From an uncultured Bacteroidales bacterium (lineage in GTDB: Bacteria; Bacteroidota; Bacteroidia; Bacteroidales; F082): 33,327 nt of DNA. The stretch's first letter is position 1; every line of letters begins with the position of its first letter. The notes beneath the pieces are model-generated. The model searched no databases. It saw nothing but the letters and a program-made list of their open reading frames with translations, and was not told the DNA's origin. This document shows positions 7,090 through 14,452 of this stretch, one piece after another. Made by a program: the position numbers and the translations under genes. The stretch spans positions 1-33,327 of the forward strand of contig CAMVCZ010000038.1 in NCBI GenBank assembly GCA_947166105.1, given 5' to 3'.

Positions 7090-7311
7090 ATGATATCGTA
7101 TTCGAAAGTGAGGATTGTGCGCGACAACCCATCCGCAGGCGAAGTAATAGTGTGCAAACAGTGTGGAAGCACTGCGATTGAGGACGGACGATGCACATAT
7201 TGCGGAACAAGATACGGTGTGGTATCAGGCATCAAAGCAGCATCTCAAGAAGCCGTTGACAATCTTAATTCTATGATAACAGAAATTCAATCAAAAATTT
7301 ATAATCAATGA
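7090..7311 (+). CDS. Small zinc-ribbon protein
   Basis: The 73-residue product carries two CxxC pairs, CKQC and CTYC, 11 residues apart, which would bind one zinc as a ribbon. A helical C-terminus follows (EAVDNLNSMITEIQSK). The ATG at 7090 lies two bases after the previous stop. Small zinc ribbons in phage early operons usually bind nucleic acid or protein partners; the precise role is unknown. Confidence 0.65.
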   Translation: MISYSKVRIVRDNPSAGEVIVCKQCGSTAIEDGRCTYCGTRYGVVSGIKAASQEAVDNLNSMITEIQSKIYNQ

Positions 7312-7547
7312 ACAAAACATTTATTGAACTCTACAATGAGAGTAAAAGCAAGCCCACACCTGCACAAGAGTTTGTTGCGGAGGTGGCAAGGATTACCCAC
7401 CGCTCCGAAACGACCGTGAGGATGTGGCTGGCAGGCAACCAAGTACCCGATTCGCTCGTCCAAAGCGTCATCGCCGACCACTTCAATGTGGATATGGCCG
7501 GACTGTTCCCCGATGCTGAACCCAACGAGGAAGGAGGCCGGCAATGA
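7308..7547 (+). CDS. Small helix-turn-helix protein, Cro-like candidate
   Basis: This 79-residue protein contains TPAQEFVAEVARITHRSETTVRMWLAGN in pieces that read as two helices of a DNA-binding helix-turn-helix (about residues 17-47), followed by VPDSLVQSVIADHF. It overlaps the preceding stop by ATGA and is co-transcribed from the early promoter. Its place makes it a candidate for the Cro-like antagonist of the repressor. That function is inferred, not shown. Confidence 0.6.
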   Translation: MNKTFIELYNESKSKPTPAQEFVAEVARITHRSETTVRMWLAGNQVPDSLVQSVIADHFNVDMAGLFPDAEPNEEGGRQ

Positions 7548-7858
7548 AAAACAACGCAACCAAGACGCAATCATCAGCCAACGCAACCAAGAAGCAACCA
7601 TCGGCCAGCATCGCCGAGGCCACGGTGTCGCAGGGCTATTTGCCAGGGGTTTCAAACCGACTGAAATTCACGGCAAAGTGCGGCACCGTGGAGCGGTCGC
7701 TGACCTTTCCAATCAACGCCGAAATCGAGGATTGGATTTGGGCGGTGTATTCGCTTTACGGCGAGCCTGAAGTGGAACCCGAGGACACCTTCGAGCTGGA
7801 GGGCAGCGGCAAGATGAAAATCACATTGAGCATCGTGAACTTCAAAAAGACTTTCTGA
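7544..7858 (+). CDS. Unknown early protein
   Basis: The 104-residue product has a low-complexity Asn/Thr/Ala/Lys N-terminus (about 25 residues) and a folded, acidic C-terminal part with EIEDWIWAVYSLYGEPEVEP and a final KMKITLSIVNF strand. No family is recognised. It overlaps the upstream stop by ATGA in the early operon. Confidence 0.55.
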   Translation: MKNNATKTQSSANATKKQPSASIAEATVSQGYLPGVSNRLKFTAKCGTVERSLTFPINAEIEDWIWAVYSLYGEPEVEPEDTFELEGSGKMKITLSIVNFKKTF

Positions 7859-7860
7859 CC

Positions 7861-8007
7861 ATGAAGACATTAGTAGTATTCAGAGACTGCCACGCCAAGC
7901 ACAACATCGTTTGGCCTGACTGCAACCCCACGGACGAGGATTTCGTGCGCCGCTATGCCGCCAAGCGGGGCTGGTTGGTGGCCGTTAGAAAGAGAGGCGC
8001 AAAATGA
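7861..8007 (+). CDS. Small protein of unknown function
   Basis: A 48-residue frame, MKTLVVFRDCHAKHN at the start and WLVAVRKRGAK at the end, begins two bases after the previous stop and overlaps the next start by ATGA. Tight packing argues that it is translated. No family recognised. Confidence 0.5.
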   Translation: MKTLVVFRDCHAKHNIVWPDCNPTDEDFVRRYAAKRGWLVAVRKRGAK

Positions 8008-8303
8008 GCATCGAGGAAAGGCTGGAGCGGATTGAGCGGATTTTGGTGATTGGCAGCAAGGAAGCCTTGAACACCAGCGAAGTCGCCCTGATGCTCGATG
8101 TGGCCGTGCAGACCGTGCGAAACCTGATGCACGACAAGGCCATCCCCTACTACAAGCGCGGGGGCAAGGCCTATTTCAGGAAATCCGAAATCGAGGATTG
8201 GATGCTGAAAGGGCAAAGGATAGTGAGCAACGAGGAAATCGCCTCCAAGGCATCCACCTACATAGCAATCAAGAGAATGAACACCAAATCAATGCAACAA
8301 TGA
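8004..8303 (+). CDS. Excisionase / MerR-like helix-turn-helix protein
   Basis: The 99-residue protein has a winged helix-turn-helix of the HTH_17/excisionase class at about residues 23-67: EALNTSEVALMLDV, TVRNLMHDKAIPYYKRG, then GKAYFRKSEIEDWM. Such proteins bend DNA and serve as recombination directionality factors or small activators. The N-terminal helix could dimerise. It overlaps both neighbours in the early operon. Acting with the integrase at 3497 as Xis is a reasonable inference. Confidence 0.75.
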   Translation: MSIEERLERIERILVIGSKEALNTSEVALMLDVAVQTVRNLMHDKAIPYYKRGGKAYFRKSEIEDWMLKGQRIVSNEEIASKASTYIAIKRMNTKSMQQ

Positions 8304-10246
8304 AAAAAGTAATCATCAAGAAACTTTCCCTTTTGAATTTCAAGGGAATCAGGGAGTTGGAAATCAACTTCAACGAGTCGGTCACGAGCATTTCAGGCAG
8401 GAATGGCTCGGGCAAAACCACCGTTTTCGATGCCTTCACATGGTTGATGTTCGGCAAGGATAGCGAAGACCGCAAGGCTTTCAACATCAAGACGCTGGAT
8501 GCCAGCGGCAAGGCCATCGATAAAATCCCGCATGAGGTGACGGCCATTATTGAGGTGAACGGCGAGGCCGTGACCCTTTGCCGCCGCTTCAAAGAGAAAT
8601 GGGTGCGCAAGCGTGGCTCCGTCAAGGATGAATTCACGGGGCATGAGGAGGAACGCCTTTACAATGACGTGCCTATGTCGGTGAAGGATTGGACGGAGAA
8701 AATCAACGCCATCTGCACCGAGGAAACATTCAAGTTCATCACCAACCCGAACTACTTTCCAATGCAGAAGGCCGATGTCCAGCGTGCAATGCTGATGCGT
8801 ATGGCCGGAAATGTGAGCGATGAGGAAATCGCCTTCGGGAACGATGATTTCCAGCGTTTGCTGGGTCAGTTGTCGGGTAAGACGATGGAGGAATACAAAC
8901 GCGAGATTGCCGCCAAGAAACGCACCATCAAGGCCGAAATCGAGACCATACCAGCCCGTATCGAGGAATGCAAGAGGATGATGCCTGAATCGGAGAATTG
9001 GAGCGAGCTGGAGGCCGAACTTGAAGGCAGGCAGATACTCCTTGCCAAGGTCGAAGGCCAAATCAGCGACAAGGCGACTGCCTTCAATGAGGCCAACAAC
9101 GAGAGGATGAAGAAGTCGAAGCGTGTCGGCGAGCTGAAGTCCGAGAGGATGGATTTGGAGTTCAAGATTAAGGAAAGAGTTCAAGCCGACTACAACGAGC
9201 AAAGAAACAAGCAGCTTGACCTTCAAAGGCAGGTGGCCAATGACGAAAGGGAGTTGGCGGACACGAAAAAGGCGTTGGCTGGCTACGAAAGCGACCTTGA
9301 ACGCATGAAGACCAAAAAAGAAGCCCTTATCAAAGAGTGGCGCGAAATCAACGCAAGGGTGTTGCGGTTCGATGAAAACGCCTTCGTGTGCCCCACCTGT
9401 GGCCGTCAGTTGGAGATTGACGACATCGAACGCAAGCAGGGCGAAATGACAGCCAAATTCAACACGAGGAAAGCCGCCGACCTCGATGAAAACAACCGCA
9501 AGGGGAAGGAAATGAAGGAGCGAATGACGGCGATTGAGGCGTTGATTGGCGGCGCAAAGAAGCTCATTGGCGATTTGGATGAAAAGATTGCCAAGGAAAA
9601 GGCAAATGAACTCTATGCCGCCACCCTGACCGCCCCCGATGCGACCCCAGCGATTGAGGCCGATGCCGAGTACCAGCGACTGACCTCCGAGATTGCGGCT
9701 TTGGAAAAGGAATTGGCAGAGCCAATCCAATCTCCTGAAACGGCGGAGTTGTCGGAGCGCAAAAGGCAGTACACCGCCGATATTGACGAAATGAAGGCCA
9801 AGCTGGCCAAGCGCGACACCATCAACCGCACCAACCAGCGAATCAGCGAGTTGGAAACCCAGCTTCGCAACCAAAGCGATGAATTGAGCGGCCTTGAAGG
9901 AATCGAGTTCACGATGGCCGCATTCTCAAAGGCAAGGATTGAGGCCGTGGAAAGCCGTATCAACCACCTTTTCAGCATTGTGAGGTTCAAGATGTTTGAG
10001 ACCCAAATCAACGGCGGCGAGGTGGAGACCTGCGAGGCCACGGTGGACGGTGTGCCTTACAGCGACCTGAACAATGCCATGAAGATAAACGCCGGTCTCG
10101 ACATCATCAACGCAATATGCAAGTCGGAAGGCGTGACCGCACCCATATTCATCGACAATGCGGAGAGCATCAATGAGTTGATGCCGACCGAATCGCAGAT
10201 GATTAGGCTGGTCGTGACCGAGGACGATACACTTATAGTTCAATAA
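8300..10246 (+). CDS. SbcC/Rad50-like ATPase
   Basis: The 648-residue protein has an SMC-type plan. Walker A is GRNGSGKTT (residues 33-41). Two long coiled coils (about 205-355 and 380-570) flank a zinc-hook CPTC (Cys364, Cys367). The C-terminal ATPase half has FIDNAE in the Walker B position (Asp619). The usual LSGGE signature is not recognisable (DLNNAMKINAGLDII takes its place). Known relatives hold DNA ends together for a nuclease. No SbcD/Mre11 is nearby; instead recT and a metallo-beta-lactamase-fold gene follow. The ATG at 8300 overlaps the previous stop; an upstream frame-open extension to 8198 is unlikely. Confidence 0.85.
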   Translation: MKKVIIKKLSLLNFKGIRELEINFNESVTSISGRNGSGKTTVFDAFTWLMFGKDSEDRKAFNIKTLDASGKAIDKIPHEVTAIIEVNGEAVTLCRRFKEKWVRKRGSVKDEFTGHEEERLYNDVPMSVKDWTEKINAICTEETFKFITNPNYFPMQKADVQRAMLMRMAGNVSDEEIAFGNDDFQRLLGQLSGKTMEEYKREIAAKKRTIKAEIETIPARIEECKRMMPESENWSELEAELEGRQILLAKVEGQISDKATAFNEANNERMKKSKRVGELKSERMDLEFKIKERVQADYNEQRNKQLDLQRQVANDERELADTKKALAGYESDLERMKTKKEALIKEWREINARVLRFDENAFVCPTCGRQLEIDDIERKQGEMTAKFNTRKAADLDENNRKGKEMKERMTAIEALIGGAKKLIGDLDEKIAKEKANELYAATLTAPDATPAIEADAEYQRLTSEIAALEKELAEPIQSPETAELSERKRQYTADIDEMKAKLAKRDTINRTNQRISELETQLRNQSDELSGLEGIEFTMAAFSKARIEAVESRINHLFSIVRFKMFETQINGGEVETCEATVDGVPYSDLNNAMKINAGLDIINAICKSEGVTAPIFIDNAESINELMPTESQMIRLVVTEDDTLIVQ

Positions 10247-10266
10247 CCAATCAAATTTTCAACACA

Positions 10267-11208
10267 ATGGAAAACAACAAACAAACCCAAGCGGTTGCCC
10301 AGCAGCAACCAAAGCCCGTTGACCTACTTAAATCGGTCATCAGGGCTGAAAGCGTACAACAGCAGTTCCAAAACGCCCTTGGCAAACACAAGGACGAATT
10401 CGTGGCCTCCCTGATTGATCTCTACACGGGCGACCCTCAACTTCAAAGATGCAAGCCTCAGGCGGTGGTGGCCGAGGCATTGAGAGCCGCCACCATGCGC
10501 CTTGCCCTGAACAAGGCATTGGGCTTTGCCTACATCATCGTTTTCAACAACTCGGTAAAAGACCCCGCCACGGGTCAGTGGACGAAGGTGCCGACCCCTA
10601 CCTTCGTGCCTGGTTACAAGGGCTACATCCAACTTGCCATGAGGACGGGGCAGTACCGCACCATCAACGCCGATATGGTGTACGAGGGCGAGCTTCGCAA
10701 CGTGGATAAGCTGTCGGGTACCATCGCCTTTGACGGCGAAAAGAAGTCGGATAAGGTGGTCGGCTACTTTTGCTATTTCGAGCTGTTGAACGGCTTTTCC
10801 AAGGTGCTTTACATGAGCGTTGAGGATATGGCCAAATACGCCCTGCGTTACAGCCCATCGTTCAAGGGTAAGGAAAAGCCTACCTTTGACGCTCTTGTCA
10901 AGCAGGCGCAGTCGGGTCAGGTGTCAAGTGAAGTCGGTTGGAAAGGCAATTTCAACGACATGGCCTTGAAGACCGTAATCCGCCGCCTCTTGTCGAAGTA
11001 CGGCTACCTTTCAATCGAAATGATGAACGTGATTGCCAAGGATGACGATGAGGCCATGAGCGACCGCAACGGCCTGATTGCCGAGAACGCCAATGCCGAG
11101 GTGCTGCCAGCCGATACCGCTACCTATGAGGAAATCGACCCAGCCACGGGCGAAATCAAGGAAAGTGCCGCCGATGGTGGCGAGACCAAACAACCCGATT
11201 GGGCGTAA
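10267..11208 (+). CDS. recT: RecT single-strand annealing recombinase
   Basis: A 313-residue RecT-family protein, which anneals complementary strands during phage recombination. Recognisable parts are the N-terminal helical region, CKPQAVVAEALRAATMRLALN, YIIVFNN, PTFVPGYKGYIQLAMRTGQYR, and later WKGNFNDMALKTVIRRLLSKYG. The tail is acidic and Ala-rich, as in other family members. It forms a unit with the upstream SbcC-like ATPase and the downstream MBL-fold hydrolase, whose start overlaps the recT stop (TAATG). A RecE-type exonuclease is not present nearby. Confidence 0.92.
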   Translation: MENNKQTQAVAQQQPKPVDLLKSVIRAESVQQQFQNALGKHKDEFVASLIDLYTGDPQLQRCKPQAVVAEALRAATMRLALNKALGFAYIIVFNNSVKDPATGQWTKVPTPTFVPGYKGYIQLAMRTGQYRTINADMVYEGELRNVDKLSGTIAFDGEKKSDKVVGYFCYFELLNGFSKVLYMSVEDMAKYALRYSPSFKGKEKPTFDALVKQAQSGQVSSEVGWKGNFNDMALKTVIRRLLSKYGYLSIEMMNVIAKDDDEAMSDRNGLIAENANAEVLPADTATYEEIDPATGEIKESAADGGETKQPDWA

Positions 11209-11963
11209 TGATGGAGGGGCTTGGAATGAGAATGACGTGCTTGGGTTCGGGTTCATCGGGTAATTGCTACCTTTTGGAGGCCGCTGACGGGGTTTTGATG
11301 CTGGAGGCGGGTGTTCGCTTCAATGAAGTGAAAAAAGCCCTCAGATTCAAGATTTCGGGCATCGTGGGCTGTTTGGTCACACATGAGCATAAAGACCATT
11401 CCAAGTCCCTAAAAGATGTCATCGGGTGCGGAATCAGGGTGCTTGCCTTGGATGAGGTGTTCCAAAGCCAAGGCATCGCAAACCGCGCCTTCTGCAAGTC
11501 GATTGAGCCGATGCACGGCTACAAGGTGGGTGGCTTCAAGGTGTTTGCCTTCCCCGTTGCCCACGATGTGCCGTGTGTCGGCTTTATGATTGAGCATGAG
11601 GAAATGGGCAAGCTGCTGTTTGTGACCGACACAATGATGCTGGAGTACCGAATCCCCAGCCTAAACCATGTCATGCTGGAGGCCAACTACGCCGATGACA
11701 TCTTGCAGTACAACATCGACCACGGCATTGTCCCCAATGCGATGCGTGACCGCCTCCTTCACTCACACATGGAGCTGCAGACGGCGAAGGGCGTTATAAG
11801 AGCCAATGACATGGCCGGTGTGAACGAAGTGATATTGATACACCTTTCAGGCAACAATAGCGATGCAGGGCGGTTTGAGCGCGAAATCAGCGAGGTTTCG
11901 GGCAAGCCGACCTACATCGCCATGGCCGGAATGACAATCGACCTATCAAAGACCCCCTTTTGA
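11208..11963 (+). CDS. Metallo-beta-lactamase-fold hydrolase
   Basis: The 251-residue protein has an MBL metal-binding set: THEHKDH (HxHxDH), a later PVAHDV histidine, LLFVTDTMM with the bridging Asp, and IHLSGNN near the end. The N-terminus CLGSGSSGNCYLLE is typical of the YycJ/phage MBL group. Next to RecT it is most likely a nuclease or phosphodiesterase processing DNA ends, filling the place of RecE. Some phage MBL proteins (Apyc1) instead destroy cyclic-nucleotide immune signals, which cannot be excluded. The start at 11208 overlaps the recT stop; ATGs at 11211 and 11226 are alternatives. Confidence 0.8.
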   Translation: MMEGLGMRMTCLGSGSSGNCYLLEAADGVLMLEAGVRFNEVKKALRFKISGIVGCLVTHEHKDHSKSLKDVIGCGIRVLALDEVFQSQGIANRAFCKSIEPMHGYKVGGFKVFAFPVAHDVPCVGFMIEHEEMGKLLFVTDTMMLEYRIPSLNHVMLEANYADDILQYNIDHGIVPNAMRDRLLHSHMELQTAKGVIRANDMAGVNEVILIHLSGNNSDAGRFEREISEVSGKPTYIAMAGMTIDLSKTPF

Positions 11964-11964
11964 C

Positions 11965-12177
11965 ATGAGGAAAGTGCCTAACGATATGGTTACAACGCTG
12001 CTTCGGTGCCTTCCCGTCATCCTTGAAAACGTGGATGCCAGCAAAGGCAGCACGAAGCTACTGAACGCAATTAGACTGACCAAAAAAGAGATTACCAAAC
12101 TTCAAAAAATCGAACAAGATGGAAAACAACAACAAAGAACTGAAAATCAGTGCGGAGAACGCCCTGAAAGCCTATAA
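11965..12177 (+). CDS. Small basic helical protein
   Basis: The 70-residue product (MRKVPNDMVTTLLRCLPVI) is helical and Lys/Gln-rich at its end. It starts one base after the previous stop and overlaps the next gene by 59 bp in another frame. No family is recognised. Confidence 0.45.
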   Translation: MRKVPNDMVTTLLRCLPVILENVDASKGSTKLLNAIRLTKKEITKLQKIEQDGKQQQRTENQCGERPESL

Positions 12178-12709
12178 CGCCACCGATGACAACGGCAAGG
12201 AATTGCTGGAGCATCTTTTTGGTAGAGAGGTATTTGCGCCCAAAAACATCATGGAGAAGGTGAAAACCTTTGAGGATGCCGTTGATGTGATTGGAACGGA
12301 ACATCCGTACATCAAAGCCTTGAAGAATCATCAGAATATGTTTGACGGAGCGGATGGAAACGAGGATGTGGATGCCTTCCTGAAGCTGCGTATCGTTACC
12401 GCCGCCCTCAATGAGGGTTGGAAACCCAAGTTTGACGGCGATGAACGCCGCTGGTACCCGTACTTCTACATCTATACCAAAGAGGAATACGACCGCCTCG
12501 ATGAGGATGACAAAAAGGAGTGCCGTGTTGTCGGTCGTGCGGGCGGCAGCGCCTACGTGAGCGGCGGTGTCGTTTATGCGAATGCGGCCTATGCGTGGTC
12601 GTGCTCGGGTACGTATCTCGGTTCCCGTCTTGCCTTCAGGACGGAGGAATTGGCGGAGTATTGTGGAAAACAATTCATTGACCTTTGGATTGACTTCTTG
12701 TTGTTATAA
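12119..12709 (+). CDS. Conserved phage protein, paralogue of the gene at 32427-32969
   Basis: This 196-residue protein has no known function. It shares an architecture with the minus-strand protein at 32427-32969: a helical N-terminus with LLEHLFGREVF, a central NEGWKPKFDG then WYPYFYI, and a C-terminal LAFRTEELAEYCGKQF. A Gly/Ala/aromatic stretch (about 140-165) is specific to this copy. It lies directly before the replication initiator, overlapping it by one base, so a role in early replication or host takeover is possible. Confidence 0.65.
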   Translation: MENNNKELKISAENALKAYNATDDNGKELLEHLFGREVFAPKNIMEKVKTFEDAVDVIGTEHPYIKALKNHQNMFDGADGNEDVDAFLKLRIVTAALNEGWKPKFDGDERRWYPYFYIYTKEEYDRLDEDDKKECRVVGRAGGSAYVSGGVVYANAAYAWSCSGTYLGSRLAFRTEELAEYCGKQFIDLWIDFLLL

Positions 12710-13539
12710 TGGCTGGCTGGATAAAAATAAGTCGTGACATTGTCAACCATTGGCTTTGGCAGGATAAGCCATTTTCCCGCGGGCAGGCATGGATTGACCT
12801 TTTGCTGATGGCAGCATGGAAAGAGCGCATTTTCTTTGTGCGTGGCATCCGTGTTGAACAGCATCGGGGCGATGTGTGCCTGTCCGTCAGGGAAATGTGT
12901 GAAAGATGGCATTGGTCAAATGGTAAGGTAATCCGATTCTTGAATGAACTTGAAACAGCACAGCAGATAACACAACAAAAATCGAATGTAATTAACACAA
13001 TATCAATAGTTAATTACGACAAGTACCAAATGGATAACACAACAGATGAAACAACAAACCAAACAGCAGATGACACAACAAACGACACAACAAACGGCAC
13101 AACCATAGAAGAATTAATGAATAATAAAGAAGGAAAGAATAATAGTGAGCAATCAGAGATTGCTTCATCGGGGTGCGTTGCACCGCCGACCCCGCAAGAG
13201 GTTGTCAACTATGAAAAACTCATTGTTTTCTTTAATGAAAAAACGAAGGGGTGTTTTGGTTTGTTGCGTTCGCCACTTGGAGAGACCCGCAAGAAACAAG
13301 TGAGGGCGAGGGTGGCCGCTTACGGCAAAAAAGCCCTTGAAGAAGTGATTGAAAAAGCCGCCGCCTCCGATTTCCTCCGTGGAAACAACAAGCGTGGTTT
13401 CATTGCCTCCTTCGATTGGATTATCAAGCCCAGCAACTTCGAGAAAATCCTATCGGGGAATTATGACAACAAAGATGGTCAGGCACGGACATCTTCAGGC
13501 CGTGACCTGATTGGTACAAACTTCATAGATAGAGATTGA
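12709..13539 (+). CDS. Replication initiator / DnaD-like protein with Thr-rich linker
   Basis: The 276-residue protein starts with a phage replisome-organiser-like winged helix (about residues 1-95: GWIKISRDIVNHWLW, RGQAWIDLLLMAAW, RGDVCLSVREMCERWHWSNGK). A low-complexity linker of Thr/Asn/Asp follows (about 105-130). The C-terminal domain (170-255) has RKKQVRARVAAYGKKALEE and GFIASFDWIIKPSNFEKIL, familiar from DnaD-like and Bacteroidetes phage replication proteins. The DnaC-like loader follows two bases after its stop. The ACA-rich repeats encoding the linker (13020-13110) could double as an origin, as in lambda O, but this is untested. Confidence 0.75.
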   Translation: MAGWIKISRDIVNHWLWQDKPFSRGQAWIDLLLMAAWKERIFFVRGIRVEQHRGDVCLSVREMCERWHWSNGKVIRFLNELETAQQITQQKSNVINTISIVNYDKYQMDNTTDETTNQTADDTTNDTTNGTTIEELMNNKEGKNNSEQSEIASSGCVAPPTPQEVVNYEKLIVFFNEKTKGCFGLLRSPLGETRKKQVRARVAAYGKKALEEVIEKAAASDFLRGNNKRGFIASFDWIIKPSNFEKILSGNYDNKDGQARTSSGRDLIGTNFIDRD

Positions 13540-13540
13540 T

Positions 13541-14197
13541 ATGGAAATTATTGACAATCCGAATTGGAACAAATTGGACTTCATCAATAAGCGTGAACGC
13601 TTTTGCCTCCCGATGTCCGAGAATGACCTAATCAACGCCCTGACCCGTGCCTATAATACGGAGGTGGTCGCAAGGGGTAATAAGCTGGAGGCCATACCGA
13701 GAACCGCCATTGAAAAATGCGCTCAATGGCTGGCCTCAAAGGATGGCCGTGTCGGCTTGCTGCTTTATGGCACGGTCGGGACGGGTAAGACTACCATGCT
13801 GAATGCTATTTGCCGCGTCATCAACACCTTCGCCAAGCCATCGTATTCCGATGTCACCCTGAATGAGGATAAGACAGCGGCCGTGAAGGTAATCAGGGCA
13901 AAGGATGTGGTTTTGGCTTGGCAGGATAACAAAGTGCTTTACAAACAAATGTGTGGCACGGAGTTGCTTGGGATTGATGAGTTCGGTGTCGAGGCCATTG
14001 ATGTCAATACCTATGGCAATACCAATGAGCCAATCATCGACCTTCTTTCCACCCGATATGACAAACAAAAGTGTACCCTGATATCATCGAACCTTGACAT
14101 TGAGACCATTGGCGACCGCTACGGCGCGAGGCTTCAGGATAGGTTTGTGGAAATGTTCAAGACCATTGCCTTCACCGGAAAATCCTACCGAAAATGA
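13541..14197 (+). CDS. DnaC-like helicase-loader ATPase
   Basis: The 218-residue AAA+ protein has Walker A GTVGTGKTT (residues 77-85), Walker B LLGIDEFG (about 145), and a sensor-1-like LISSNLDIETI. It ends in a short arginine-containing lid (GARLQDRFVEMFKTI). DnaC/IstB-type proteins load the replicative helicase onto single-stranded DNA. Its place after the initiator fits; it would recruit the host DnaB, since no phage helicase of that type is visible here. Confidence 0.85.
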   Translation: MEIIDNPNWNKLDFINKRERFCLPMSENDLINALTRAYNTEVVARGNKLEAIPRTAIEKCAQWLASKDGRVGLLLYGTVGTGKTTMLNAICRVINTFAKPSYSDVTLNEDKTAAVKVIRAKDVVLAWQDNKVLYKQMCGTELLGIDEFGVEAIDVNTYGNTNEPIIDLLSTRYDKQKCTLISSNLDIETIGDRYGARLQDRFVEMFKTIAFTGKSYRK

Positions 14198-14424
14198 GAA
14201 TCAACGACACAAAAGAGTATTTCGGAAAGTCCTACACGGCGGTTGAGTACACCGAGCCGTTGGACTTCCAACCGACTGACGATGACCCGCAATGCAAGAT
14301 TTGCGCGGTCGAGCCTAACTACTGCAAGATGCAAGCCGAATGCCATTCCAAGGAAAACCCATTCGTGTTTGTGAAGTCAGACTACGCCAAGGCCATGAGT
14401 ATCGTGGCAATGTTATACCAATGA
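14194..14424 (+). CDS. Small cysteine-containing protein
   Basis: A 76-residue protein with four cysteines (CKIC, then C and C in NYCKMQAEC) that could bind a metal. It overlaps the DnaC-like stop by ATGA. No family is recognised. Confidence 0.5.
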   Translation: MRINDTKEYFGKSYTAVEYTEPLDFQPTDDDPQCKICAVEPNYCKMQAECHSKENPFVFVKSDYAKAMSIVAMLYQ

Positions 14425-14452
14425 ATCAAAACAAAAGGAAAACAACGCAACC

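Noticed and set aside
8393..9874. A 493-codon open frame on the minus strand
   Set aside because: It is wholly antisense to the SbcC-like ATPase, whose motifs are unmistakable, and reads as low-information Leu/Val/Gly-rich sequence with no domain.
12092..12673. A 193-codon minus-strand frame
   Set aside because: Antisense to the conserved early protein, with poor protein-like composition and no operon context.
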